The translations under genes were made by a program, and so were the position numbers. From Lysinibacillus sp. BPa_S21 (lineage in GTDB: Bacteria; Bacillota; Bacilli; Bacillales_A; Planococcaceae), in the NCBI RefSeq assembly GCF_023337795.1, contig NZ_JALIRS010000001.1:558001-622000 (forward strand): a stretch of DNA of 64,000 nucleotides, read 5' to 3'. Shown piece after piece: positions 9,449 to 17,863 of this stretch; position 1 is the stretch's first letter; each line of letters begins with the position of its first letter. The notes under the pieces are model-generated. The model was not told the origin of the DNA. It saw only the letters and a list, made by a program, of their open reading frames with translations, and ran no database searches.

Positions 9449-9937
9449 TTAATTGTCGTTATTCCTTTGATAATTACTACTTCCTAAAAGGATAGTTTGT
9501 GTCTCAGCGTCAATGACCAGGTATTTATAATAAGTGTCCTGATTATTTTGCTTAAAGGATGCTAAAAAATATACTTGTCGATTGGGATGAATAAAAGTAT
9601 GTTGAGAGAGGTCTATTTTTTCACGTATAAAATTTGTTTTTAGATGAAATGTTTCCTCAGCCTTTTGAACGTCCTTAAAGGCTATTTTCTGACGAATGTT
9701 TAAGGTAGCTTCGTTATATTCCTCATAGATTGCCCTATCTAATTGATGATAAAAATAATTCTCAGTAAGAAATGACTGATATTGATTATTAGGATATTTA
9801 TAAGATGTAGTTCTAGAAGGTATGCAAAGAATCGGTGCTGTATTTTCTACTGAATCTTGAGGTTGCTGGAATATAAAGCTTGTAACGACCAATGATAAAA
9901 AAATACCTGCATAATTAGGCCTCCTTTTTCCTGTCAT
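9449..9937 (-). CDS. Putative exported protein of unknown function
   Basis: The 162-residue protein has a short N-terminal hydrophobic segment (about 10-24) after KRR, consistent with export or a membrane anchor. The remainder is polar and rich in Tyr, Asn and Gln, ending in a strand-rich region (YYKYLVIDAETQTILLGSS) resembling PepSY-like small domains only weakly. An AGGAGG site precedes the ATG. No neighbour suggests a role. Confidence 0.55.
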   Translation of the reverse strand: MTGKRRPNYAGIFLSLVVTSFIFQQPQDSVENTAPILCIPSRTTSYKYPNNQYQSFLTENYFYHQLDRAIYEEYNEATLNIRQKIAFKDVQKAEETFHLKTNFIREKIDLSQHTFIHPNRQVYFLASFKQNNQDTYYKYLVIDAETQTILLGSSNYQRNNDN

Positions 9938-10017
9938 AAAGAAGGTAGCCCATTTTTATGTTATTTATACGTTCTTTACAACAGCACGGAACCTAATACA
10001 GGTTTATGATAATAGTT

Positions 10018-10191
10018 TTAGCTTGCTTTATTGATCGCTTTTGAATATTTATTTAGTAGGACATCTAATTCTTGACTACAATCTACCACGCTAGGATGGG
10101 TGAAACCTAAATCCATCGCTTTTTTATACATAATTTTCCTTTTAATTTCAATCTCCATCTTCAAGAAATGTTTAAACGATATATTAAGCAA
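10018..10191 (-). CDS. Spo0E-like sporulation regulatory aspartyl phosphatase
   Basis: A 57-residue protein starts at TTG behind AGGGGG with an 8-base gap. It carries the Spo0E signature: a helix, a turn with GFTHPSVV, then SQELDVLLNKYSK, where SQELD (residues 39-43) is the active motif. Spo0E-family proteins dephosphorylate Spo0A~P and hold back sporulation. The length is normal for the short members such as YisI or YnzD. The TTG start is chosen on spacing; a later ATG (residue 12) is possible. Confidence 0.8.
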   Translation of the reverse strand: MLNISFKHFLKMEIEIKRKIMYKKAMDLGFTHPSVVDCSQELDVLLNKYSKAINKAS

Positions 10192-10716
10192 AATCTTTTC
10201 CCCCTAAAATTTTTTCTCCATATTCTTGAAATACATTGACCTCGATTCAACTTTTTCATTGTATCTCACCTAAAATGAAAAATATGTCATATTGTGTATC
10301 GGTTGAGAAATTCGTAATTTAGTCATAGAAAAAAATATATATTCTTATAGGTTGGAAAAAAATATAGATGATCATCATTGGGTATTTTACATTATTTAAA
10401 TTACTTTTTTTGTATTATTAATATGTTTCAATGCTCTATACAATAGAATATTAGTGTTTTTTTTTGACTAAATTTTAGAAAATGAATAGAGTGTTATTTA
10501 ATAGATTCGCATCTTTTTTACTATAAAAATTTATTCTGTAATCGACTGAAGTTTTAATGGACTTTATTTTCTTGTCACAATTTATCAAATATACTTTTTT
10601 GTTGTTTGTTATTGAGGAGATTTCTTTCAGGTTTAAAATGTTGAGAATTTTCGAAAAATATAGAATGATAGGTGAAATGGTTTTAATCTATTAAATGATA
10701 GGGGGAGGTGCCAGTG
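10192..10716. other. AT-rich intergenic region
   Basis: This is very AT-rich DNA between the divergent Spo0E-like and lipoprotein genes. No coding frame or strong hairpin is seen. It probably holds both promoters. Confidence 0.5.
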
Positions 10717-11343
10717 TTGAAGAAAAGGTTGTCGATAGTAAGCGTTATTGTCGTTTCTAGTTTAATGTTAATCGCATGTTCAGAAGTGAAAACAAAATCA
10801 GGAGAATCTTCAGGATCAACTGCAGTTACGAACCATACTGTTCGACAAGTGGAAGATTCTAAATCGACACCCCCGGTCATTGATAGAGATTATGATTTTA
10901 CATATTTAGAGGAATTGGGAGAGGAAAAAAGAAATTTATATGATGAATTCTTAAGCAATGGGAAAATGAATAGTTTAAAAACTTTTACACCAGAGGAAAT
11001 GGTGTTAATTATGATGAATTTAATTTTTGAGAACAATTTCGATAAACTATATGCAATTACTTACAATAACGATGAACTTCCCGATAAACAAACCTTTATT
11101 AGTGAGTATATAAACTATTTATTTGATGAGCAAATACAGGATTATTTAATGTATCGATATTACGATCATATTTCATTGGATAAAGAGACTAGTACAGAAA
11201 GTATAGCAATTGTTCAGTTGGATATAATTTTTGGTAGCTCTCATTATCGTAAGCTATTTTCTTTACTAAAAGAGGATGGTATGTGGAAGGTTGATTTATA
11301 CAATTATATGAAAGAAAAGAAAGCAAAATCTGAAGAAAAATAG
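10717..11343 (+). CDS. Lipoprotein of unknown function
   Basis: The TTG at 10717 is eight bases after GGGGGAGG and is preferred to the GTG at 10708, which overlaps that site. The 208-residue product has a signal peptide with lipobox LIAC, a Ser/Thr-rich linker, then a mainly helical polar domain with a KKAKSEEK tail. No domain family is recognised. It is 11 bp upstream of the histidine phosphatase gene. Confidence 0.65.
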   Translation: MKKRLSIVSVIVVSSLMLIACSEVKTKSGESSGSTAVTNHTVRQVEDSKSTPPVIDRDYDFTYLEELGEEKRNLYDEFLSNGKMNSLKTFTPEEMVLIMMNLIFENNFDKLYAITYNNDELPDKQTFISEYINYLFDEQIQDYLMYRYYDHISLDKETSTESIAIVQLDIIFGSSHYRKLFSLLKEDGMWKVDLYNYMKEKKAKSEEK

Positions 11344-11354
11344 AGGGGATTATC

Positions 11355-11909
11355 ATGACAGTAATATATTTTGTAAGACACGCTCATTCTTATTATACAG
11401 CTGACGAGTATCATCGACCACTTTCGGATAAAGGATTCAATGATAGGGATCGTGTAACGTCTATATTTACAAATAAAGAAATTCATACTATCTATTCAAG
11501 TCCATATAAAAGAGCTGTGCAGACGGTGGAAGGCATCGCTCAAGAACATAAATTACAGATAACGACGATTGATTCTATGAAAGAAAGAATATTATCTACT
11601 GAAAATATTCTTGATTTTGACGCTGCCATGCATCAAGTATGGAGTCAACCGACTTTTGTATTTGAGGGTGGAGAATCAAATGAAACCGCAAAAGCGAGGG
11701 CTATTATGGCCTTGCAAAAAATTATAATTGGCCATCCAAATGACAATATAGTGATTGGTACACATGGCAATATAATGGTCTTAATGATGCAATATTTTGA
11801 TGCGGAGTATGACTACACGTTTTGGAAAAAACTTTCAATGCCTGATGTCTATCAACTTACATTCGAACAATCCGTGTTATGTGACATTCGAAGAGTTTGG
11901 GAAGAATAA
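11355..11909 (+). CDS. Histidine phosphatase family protein
   Basis: The 184-residue protein has the phosphoglycerate mutase-like fold. The catalytic motif is FVRHAHS (RHA instead of RHG) at residues 6-12, with Arg in SSPYKRAVQT and the second His in IGTHGNIM near residue 136. It is likely a broad-specificity phosphatase acting on small phosphorylated metabolites. A GAGGGGAT site precedes the ATG. It follows the lipoprotein gene closely. Confidence 0.85.
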   Translation: MTVIYFVRHAHSYYTADEYHRPLSDKGFNDRDRVTSIFTNKEIHTIYSSPYKRAVQTVEGIAQEHKLQITTIDSMKERILSTENILDFDAAMHQVWSQPTFVFEGGESNETAKARAIMALQKIIIGHPNDNIVIGTHGNIMVLMMQYFDAEYDYTFWKKLSMPDVYQLTFEQSVLCDIRRVWEE

Positions 11910-11975
11910 CAGAAGGGGCTGTCTACTGGCAGCCCATTGGTTCGTTTGAAGTATTTCAACCTTATGAAAAATTAC

Positions 11976-12530
11976 TTACCCAATTTGATTCCATTCTTCT
12001 CGTAAAAGGCCAAATAAGACGATATCATGAAATTGACCAAAACGGAAAAGCTCATTGCGTAAAATACCTTCCTTTGTAAAGCCACATTTTTCATAGGAAC
12101 GAATAGCTCCTTTATTAAAGCTAAAAACCTGAAGCTTTACTTTATTAACCGTCATATAATTAAAAATAAAATGAATAAGAGTTTTCATTGCATCCGTTCC
12201 AAGTCCTTTACCTTGCCATTGTTCGCCAATCGAAATGCCTACACAGCAAGTGCTATTTTGCCAGTTGATTGAATAGACACCACAAGAGCCGACAAGCTCA
12301 TTCGTCGACTTTTCAAATATACCGAAGAAAAACTCCTCTTTTTTAGCACTAATATTTTTAAAGAATGAAGCATGATCCTCGTAGGTATTTGGAAAGGGAA
12401 TCTCGTCATTGGCAAGTAGCAACGTTTTCATTTCGCTTTCGATGGAAACAAATGCTTCTAAGTCGGAGGAAGTCATTTGCTGTAAAGTAATAGATTGACC
12501 TGTAAGAAATTCTTTAAAATAGTTTTCCAT
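11976..12530 (-). CDS. GNAT N-acetyltransferase, RimJ/RimL type
   Basis: The 184-residue protein matches the RimJ/RimL subgroup. It has ITLQQMTSSDLEAF at the start, IGEQWQGKGLGTDAMKTLIHF as the acetyl-CoA loop near residues 110-130, and KGAIRSYEKCGFTKEGILRNELFRFGQFHDIVLFGLL at the end. These enzymes acetylate protein N-termini or small amines; the target is unknown. GGGAG precedes the ATG. Confidence 0.88.
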   Translation of the reverse strand: MENYFKEFLTGQSITLQQMTSSDLEAFVSIESEMKTLLLANDEIPFPNTYEDHASFFKNISAKKEEFFFGIFEKSTNELVGSCGVYSINWQNSTCCVGISIGEQWQGKGLGTDAMKTLIHFIFNYMTVNKVKLQVFSFNKGAIRSYEKCGFTKEGILRNELFRFGQFHDIVLFGLLREEWNQIG

Positions 12531-12583
12531 TGTTTTCTCCCTTGTTCAAGGGCTGCAGTAAGAGTTTACACCCCTTGGATTAT

Positions 12584-12625
12584 TTATTGTTTAAACAAAA
12601 CATCTACTGCACTTTTCGCACTCAT
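12584..12625 (-). other. Possible 13-codon leader ORF upstream of the GNAT gene
   Basis: An AAGGAG site is followed by ATG and 13 codons ending in TAA, in the leader of the 11976-12530 gene. It could be a regulatory leader peptide, or chance. Confidence 0.2.
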
Positions 12626-12730
12626 ATCCACAACTCCTTACGTTTAGATAACATTATCGTAGCATTTTTGGTGATTAGTGGAAATAAAAATTTTCATAAC
12701 GTAAAATATCCCTGATTTCTAGTGATGTAT

Positions 12731-13333
12731 CTATTTACTGTTTTTTAAAGGGCGCCAATTTGTCTGAATGTCTACATCTTGTTGCTCCATCCAATATAGA
12801 AAATCCTCTGTGCATGTAATATCGTAGTCTAACACAGCTTCATATACATAAATCGAGGGGAGTACTAGGGATTTTTTAAGCAATTGTTCTTTAATAGTTA
12901 AAATATACCTCCGACTTTCAATTGTTAAGGAATCGTTCATTAATGATACTAAATCTCTTGATAGGGGACCTTTCCGTGTTTCGGAAAACAGCCACATATC
13001 AATATTCCAAATTTCTGACGGCGCATGCTCATATTGTATTTTAAAATAGTACCCTTTAAATGGTGTTTCCAAGTAATTTCGAAACTTTAATTCTAGTACT
13101 TTCGGATTGTTAGTTAAATCCGATAATATCATCATAGCTTCCGCTGCATTAGGGCGACTACAGAATGTTTCGATATCAATATCTGGATCTACTAGTAAAT
13201 CATACGCTGTAGCGCCGACAACATAAGCTTGTCCAATTGTATTCCACTTTTCTAGCAATTCCAATTCTTCCAAAATAAGAATGGCAGTTTCTTTCCGCTT
13301 CTGAGCTCTCTCTAATAGTTCCAATATGAACAC
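12731..13333 (-). CDS. Nucleotidyltransferase-like protein
   Basis: The 200-residue protein has a stretch AYVVGATAYDLLVDPDIDIETF (about residues 36-57) that matches the strand-Gly-helix and DxD pattern of the minimal nucleotidyltransferase (pol beta) fold. No family-specific name can be given, and the substrate is unknown. The body is soluble. The gene is monocistronic, and its start follows GAGAGGTG. Confidence 0.6.
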   Translation of the reverse strand: MFILELLERAQKRKETAILILEELELLEKWNTIGQAYVVGATAYDLLVDPDIDIETFCSRPNAAEAMMILSDLTNNPKVLELKFRNYLETPFKGYYFKIQYEHAPSEIWNIDMWLFSETRKGPLSRDLVSLMNDSLTIESRRYILTIKEQLLKKSLVLPSIYVYEAVLDYDITCTEDFLYWMEQQDVDIQTNWRPLKNSK

Positions 13334-13526
13334 CTCTCTTAAATAAATTTCTACATCGTGTTAGAATATATTATATTTTCCGTTTATTTAATATATTATA
13401 ATCGTTAACGAATCAAATAAAGCAGAATGAATATAAAAATCCGGAAGCATTGTTGATCTGAACGATAGTGAAGTTACTATTATGCCTAGGAGAAGTGACA
13501 ACTTAAGATGAATGGGGAGAGCTTTG

Positions 13527-14006
13527 ATGAGGTTAAAATTTTATGAAGAAAAAGATGATCACTTAATTAAACGATATACGATTACAGAGGAGCAGCTTCG
13601 TTATACGATGTCTCTGAAAGAGAGCATTAAACTAGTGAAGCAGGATAAAAATCGCCATGCCGTTCTCGTATTAAATGAAGATAAGCTCGTGACATTCTTT
13701 GTGTTGCATGAAAAAGAGGGCGTTACGCCATATTCCTCTAATGAACAAGCTATTTTAATCCGCGCCTTTTCGACCGACTTTTATGAACAAGGTAAAGGCT
13801 ATGCGAAAGCGGCATTACAGCTTTTGCCGGACTTTGTTTTGGCGCATTTTCCAACGATCAATGAGCTTGTGCTAGGGGTAAATCTACCGAATACTGCCGC
13901 ACAGTCCCTTTATAAAAAATGCGGATTTGTTGATGAAGGAAGAATGGTAAAAGGGTTTAGGGATGAGATTAAAGTGATGAGTTATTACTTCAGTGAAATT
14001 AATTGA
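13527..14006 (+). CDS. GNAT family N-acetyltransferase
   Basis: The ATG at 13527 lies nine bases after GGGGAGAG, so the upstream ATG at 13512 is not preferred. The 159-residue protein has the GNAT core: YEQGKGYAKAALQLLPDFV near residue 90 as the acetyl-CoA loop and LPNTAAQSLYKKCGFVDEGRMV near 125. The substrate is unknown. It is convergent with the methyltransferase gene, separated by a hairpin. Confidence 0.85.
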   Translation: MRLKFYEEKDDHLIKRYTITEEQLRYTMSLKESIKLVKQDKNRHAVLVLNEDKLVTFFVLHEKEGVTPYSSNEQAILIRAFSTDFYEQGKGYAKAALQLLPDFVLAHFPTINELVLGVNLPNTAAQSLYKKCGFVDEGRMVKGFRDEIKVMSYYFSEIN

Positions 14007-14038
14007 AAACTTAGATGAAGATACCAAAGATAAAATTA

Positions 14039-14075
14039 AAGGCCTCTCTGTAGAGTACTACTGGGAGGCCTTGCA
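14039..14075. terminator. Hairpin between convergent genes
   Basis: AAGGCCTCTC and GGGAGGCCTT form a stem between the convergent GNAT and methyltransferase genes. The T tail is weak in both directions. Confidence 0.5.
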
Positions 14076-14084
14076 ATGATGAGA

Positions 14085-14756
14085 TTATTTTCTTGCTCTT
14101 ATTAATAAAAAGGACGGGCGTCGATGCTCTTTTTCTAAGGAAGGCAGTTTTGGAATGGCTTCTGAATCAGGAAGCGGCTCTAGCATTTTTTCTATTGTAA
14201 GGTCATATGCGATTAACGTATTTATAATTGTAGACATGCTCCGATGATATTTAACTACACCATCTACAAACCATGTTCGCTCACGTATGCCCTCATCGTG
14301 GTAATGGTCCATCGCATAATGGCTCCTACGGCCGCTGCTATCATAAATCCAATTATCCTCCATTGTTTTACGAGCTGTAACAATTGGATGCTCTACAGAA
14401 AAAATAAACAAGCTACCTGGTCGAAGCATGCTCGCAATGTTACGAATGACGGCACGAAAATCCTCTATTGCTTGCAAATAGTAGTCTATATTCTGATGAG
14501 CATGTTCACGTTGAGCGATTGCCAACATATTTTTTGAAACATCAATAGCGGTTACATGCCTTGCGTTATTTTCTATACAATAATATGCGAATTCTCCCAT
14601 TCCGCAGCCAATATCAAGTATCTGTAAATCAGTTAAATTAGGAAGTAAAGATTTTAATGCAGGTTGTTCAAGCAAATTATTGAAATTGTAAGACGCTTGA
14701 CGAAGCTTTTGATATTGATGGAAAAATTCAGGGTGGTCATAAATATTTTGTTTCAT
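14085..14756 (-). CDS. Class I SAM-dependent methyltransferase
   Basis: The 223-residue protein has motif I ILDIGCGMGEFAYYC near residue 46 and the acidic VTAIDVSKNMLAIAQRE after it. A later IFSVEHPIVTAR motif resembles the UbiE/UbiG-like group. The usual motif IV region between DYYLQAIEDF and AVIRN appears short, as if 15-20 residues are missing compared with relatives, so activity is uncertain. A GGAGGG site precedes the start. Confidence 0.8.
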   Translation of the reverse strand: MKQNIYDHPEFFHQYQKLRQASYNFNNLLEQPALKSLLPNLTDLQILDIGCGMGEFAYYCIENNARHVTAIDVSKNMLAIAQREHAHQNIDYYLQAIEDFRAVIRNIASMLRPGSLFIFSVEHPIVTARKTMEDNWIYDSSGRRSHYAMDHYHDEGIRERTWFVDGVVKYHRSMSTIINTLIAYDLTIEKMLEPLPDSEAIPKLPSLEKEHRRPSFLLIRARK

Positions 14757-14778
14757 TTGTTACCCTCCACTTGTCTTA

Positions 14779-14790
14779 CATAACGTTATG
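14779..14790. promoter_or_regulatory. Palindrome CATAACGTTATG
   Basis: A perfect 12-bp palindrome lies just upstream of the methyltransferase start; a sister site, AATAACGTTATT, is at 15051-15062. It is a possible operator with no known factor. Confidence 0.35.
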
Positions 14791-14896
14791 TTACATTTGC
14801 GCATATTTATTGTCACATAGCTACTCGAAAAGAAATAGACTTTTATTTCAATTTTTAGTAAGATGTAGGTAGAGACATGCCAACTTTTCTAATTCG

Positions 14897-14931
14897 CCAT
14901 CTATTTGCTTGTATAGATGGTTTATTTTTTT
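14897..14931 (+). terminator. Orphan terminator hairpin
   Basis: CCATCTAT pairs with ATAGATGG around an 8-base loop, followed by TTTATTTTTTT. No plus-strand gene lies upstream within 140 bp, so it may end a small untranslated RNA. Confidence 0.55.
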
Positions 14932-15153
14932 GACATGAGGGGGTTCCTTTAGAGATTTATTCTATACTTTATGTTTTTATGTGTCGTAATATTGTAACAA
15001 TTATAGGAAAATAAATATTTAATAGGAGAATGATGGCACTTCTTTTGACGAATAACGTTATTTTTATTGGAAGCTACTATATAGTCTCTAAAAAATAGAT
15101 CATCATTAAAGGGCGGGGATGGCATTTTCTAAAACGAATACTGATACATAAAA

Positions 15154-15540
15154 GTTGATTGAAGTGGAGACGGGGCAACTCCTTGCAGCGATAGAGGAAC
15201 GAAGGCTAGCGGCAGCAACAATTTCTTCTGTAGTGAAAGCGAAGCGACAACTACAAATGTTTTTCTGTGCGAAAGCGAAGCGGCAGCAACAAAATGTTTT
15301 CTGTAGCGAAAGTGAAGCGGCAACAACAAAATGTTTTCTGTGCGAAAGCGAAGCGGCAGCAACAAAATGTTTTTCTGTGCGAAAGCGAAGCGGCAGCAAC
15401 AAAATGTTTTCTGTAGCGAAAGTGAAGCGGCAGCAACAAAATGTTTTCTGTGCGAAAGCGAAGCGGCAGCAACAAAATGTTTTTCTGTAGCGAAAGCGAA
15501 GCGGCAGCTACAAAGCGCCAGTCGGAATAGAACTCAGCCT
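15154..15540 (+). repeat. Dispersed element with an internal 36-bp tandem array (copy A)
   Basis: The left end is TTGATTGAAGTGGAG; the right end is GCGAAAGCGAAGCGGCAGCTAC then AAAGCGCCAGTCGGAA. The same two ends occur in reverse orientation at 40986-41122. The middle (about 15230-15515) holds eight units of 36-37 bp with the core GCGAAAGCGAAGCGGCAGC and AACAAAATGTTTTCTGT. The reading frames through it have no ribosome site and are treated as non-coding. Confidence 0.85.
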
Positions 15541-15580
15541 CGCGTTATGGGTATGAGAAAAAAGTTTGGAGGATTTTACA

Positions 15581-16750
15581 TTGAGTAAAGAAACATTATT
15601 AAGTATAAGTAGTAATTCATTGTTCGTAGCATTTATTTTATTACTGATCGCTATTATACCGATTGGACTTGCCGTGAAATCAAAAGGCAAGATGTTTGGA
15701 AAAATTGGGCTTCTACTTACATATATTGCTTTTGCTTTACAGCTAGTTTATTTCGTTTTAAGATGGATGGCTGTTGATCATGCACCTGTAAGTAATATGT
15801 ATGAGTTTATGACGTTCTTTGGCATCATGCTTACTGGTAGCTATTTGATCATTCATTTTTTATATAAACAAATTGTTGTTGGCTTGTTTGCGATCCCTGT
15901 GTCATTAATTATTCTCGGTTATGGAAGCGTTTTTACAAAAACAGTTTCACCACTTGTTCCGTCACTACAAAGTAATTGGTTAACGATTCATGTTATGACA
16001 GTGGCATTTTCAAGTGCTGTTTTATCGATCTCATTTGCAACAGGTATTATTTATTTGTTAAGAACATTAGATGTTTCTAAATTTTCGAAAAGTACAGTTG
16101 CCTTGGAATTTGTCATGTATTGTTTAATTGTCGTGGTTGGTTTTATCGGTGTGGGTACTTATTTTAACGTAGCTGGAGATCAAATCGAGGTTCAATTTGA
16201 AAATAAGCTAGAGAAGGTAGAAACAGCGGTTTATACGATGACGCCGATCGTTGTCAATAAAGGTGCAGTAACATCTAGTGGGGATCAAGTTGGTAAGTTG
16301 CAGATTACCAATAAGTTAGATGCGAAGAAATTAAATACTATTGTATGGTCATTTATCGTTGGAACAATTTTATATGGGGTAATTGTACTCATTACGAGAA
16401 GACGACTAATTGTTTTATTAAAGCCATTAACAAACCGTGTACAACCAGCATTAATGGATGAAATTACATATCGAGCAGTTGTTATAGGTTTCCCATTGTT
16501 TGCTCTAGGAGGCTTATTGTTTGCCATGATTTGGGCGCAGATTGCTTGGAGTAGGTATTGGGGTTGGGACCCTAAAGAAGTGTGGGCACTTATCACATTT
16601 TTATTTTATGCCGCTTTCCTTCATTTCCGACTTTCTAAAGGCTGGGAAGGAGAAAAGACAGCTTGGTTAGCGATAATTGGATTTGGCATTATCGTGTTTA
16701 ATCAAGTATTTGTTAATTTAGTCATTGCAGGGTTACATTCTTACGCATAA
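15581..16750 (+). CDS. ccsB: Cytochrome c biogenesis protein CcsB (ResC-like)
   Basis: The TTG at 15581, eight bases after GGAGG, gives a 389-residue polytopic membrane protein. It has the heme-handling motif WGWDPKEVWAL near residue 327, a His in the preceding NWLTIHVMTVAFSS segment and a His in FLHFRLSKG. A large extracytoplasmic loop with mixed charge lies near 205-250. With ResB it forms the System II heme exporter and cytochrome c synthetase. The usual resA and resB genes are absent here; the gene sits alone behind a repeat array and ends at a terminator. Confidence 0.9.
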   Translation: MSKETLLSISSNSLFVAFILLLIAIIPIGLAVKSKGKMFGKIGLLLTYIAFALQLVYFVLRWMAVDHAPVSNMYEFMTFFGIMLTGSYLIIHFLYKQIVVGLFAIPVSLIILGYGSVFTKTVSPLVPSLQSNWLTIHVMTVAFSSAVLSISFATGIIYLLRTLDVSKFSKSTVALEFVMYCLIVVVGFIGVGTYFNVAGDQIEVQFENKLEKVETAVYTMTPIVVNKGAVTSSGDQVGKLQITNKLDAKKLNTIVWSFIVGTILYGVIVLITRRRLIVLLKPLTNRVQPALMDEITYRAVVIGFPLFALGGLLFAMIWAQIAWSRYWGWDPKEVWALITFLFYAAFLHFRLSKGWEGEKTAWLAIIGFGIIVFNQVFVNLVIAGLHSYA

Positions 16751-16752
16751 CG

Positions 16753-16784
16753 AAAAAGAGACATCCGCAATTTGGATGTCTCTT
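16753..16784. terminator. Bidirectional terminator
   Basis: AAGAGACATCC pairs with GGATGTCTCTT around a 7-base loop. It lies between ccsB and the convergent cold shock gene, with T or A tracts on both sides. Confidence 0.8.
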
Positions 16785-16816
16785 GAATTTTGCACTCTAT
16801 ATGCTAAAGCTATAAA

Positions 16817-17017
16817 TTAAAGCTTTACAACATTAGTTGCTTGTGGTCCACGGTTACCTTCTTCAACGCCGAACTCTACTTTTTGGCCTTCTTCTAGAGT
16901 TTTAAAGCCATCTGATTGAATCGCAGAGAAGTGTACGAATACATCATTTCCACCTTCTACCTCGATAAAACCAAAACCTTTTTCTGCGTTAAACCATTTT
17001 ACTGTACCTTGTGTCAT
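16817..17017 (-). CDS. Cold shock protein (CspA family)
   Basis: The 66-residue single cold shock domain has RNP1 (KGFGFIEV) and RNP2 (VFVHF) and ends in [10 protein letters not shown]. It binds single-stranded RNA and DNA as an RNA chaperone. GGGAGG precedes the ATG, and about 130 bp of leader upstream suggests the long 5' UTR usual for csp genes. Which Csp paralogue it is cannot be decided. Confidence 0.95.
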   Translation of the reverse strand: MTQGTVKWFNAEKGFGFIEVEGGNDVFVHFSAIQSDGFKTLEEGQKVEFGVEEGNRGPQATNVVKL

Positions 17018-17236
17018 GTGAACAACCTCCCAAAAAAATTAAACAATCATATTGCTTCGATCGCTTGCAAATAAATCACATATTCAAAAGCTCGTATTAC
17101 TTTTGAATACGTGATTTTAACGGCTAAGATGAAGTAATGTAATTATTGTTCTTATTATATAACAGTCCTAGATATTTATCCAGTATATTCCGCTTTTAGT
17201 AAGAGAAAATTTACATTAAATCTCTTTTCTGTATAA

Positions 17237-17863
17237 TTAGTTGATCCATGCCTTTTCTTTTGCGACAATTACGGCCTCTGCACGTGATTCTACGTTGAGT
17301 TTGACGAACAGTTTGGATAAATAGTTTTCAACGGTGCGCTGTGTGACCCCAATAGCTGAAGCAATTGCTTTATTAGTACAGCCTTGCGCTACAAGCTGTA
17401 AAATCTCTTGCTCCTTGTCGCTCAGTAAAATCTCTTGTTGTACATTCGGTAGGTTCGTGCGCTGATGTACAAAATCTAAAAAATCAGCTGCGAGTAGAAT
17501 CTCGCCTCGTAGCGCGGCTTCAATGGTTTGAATTACTTGTTGTTTCGTAGCAAGCTTCGATAAAAGTCCATCGACCTTTTTCTCAATAAGTAGTTCGTAA
17601 TAATCGGAAAGCTCATAGCCTGTATACAGTAAAATCAGTGCTTCAGGTTGCTTTTTCTTAATCATTTCAGCAAGTTGGATGCCATTGATGGGCTTCATAT
17701 TAATATCAATCAAAAATAATTGAAAAGATTGAACGTCCATTCTTGACAGAACAGCGGCACTATCCTGTTCCGTATCAATATGGGTGTTTGGTAAATCTTG
17801 TAATAATGTTTTTGTACCATCTAAAACGACAGGATGGTCATCTATAATAAGAATATTAATCAT
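17237..17863 (-). CDS. Response regulator, NarL/LuxR type (ComA-like)
   Basis: The 208-residue protein has a receiver domain with acidic pair D8/D9, phosphoacceptor D53 in LIDINMKP, Thr near 81 and Lys near 103. A LuxR-type helix-turn-helix follows (LSDKEQEILQLVAQGCTNKAIASAIGVTQRTVENYLSKLFVKLNVESRAEA, about 148-198). It overlaps the kinase gene by 8 bp. It resembles B. subtilis ComA in size and partner. Four ComA-box-like sites upstream of the kinase gene suggest autoregulation. Confidence 0.88.
   Translation of the reverse strand: MINILIIDDHPVVLDGTKTLLQDLPNTHIDTEQDSAAVLSRMDVQSFQLFLIDINMKPINGIQLAEMIKKKQPEALILLYTGYELSDYYELLIEKKVDGLLSKLATKQQVIQTIEAALRGEILLAADFLDFVHQRTNLPNVQQEILLSDKEQEILQLVAQGCTNKAIASAIGVTQRTVENYLSKLFVKLNVESRAEAVIVAKEKAWIN

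Noticed and set aside
11897-12079. 60-residue plus-strand frame after the histidine phosphatase
   Set aside because: It lies opposite the end of the GNAT gene and has no ribosome site.
12530-12715. 61-residue plus-strand frame in the GNAT upstream region
   Set aside because: No ribosome site and no family; it overlaps the leader region of the minus-strand GNAT gene.
15106-15490. Open frames on both strands of the 36-bp array upstream of ccsB
   Set aside because: Several overlapping frames in tandem repeat DNA, no ribosome site and no recognisable protein.
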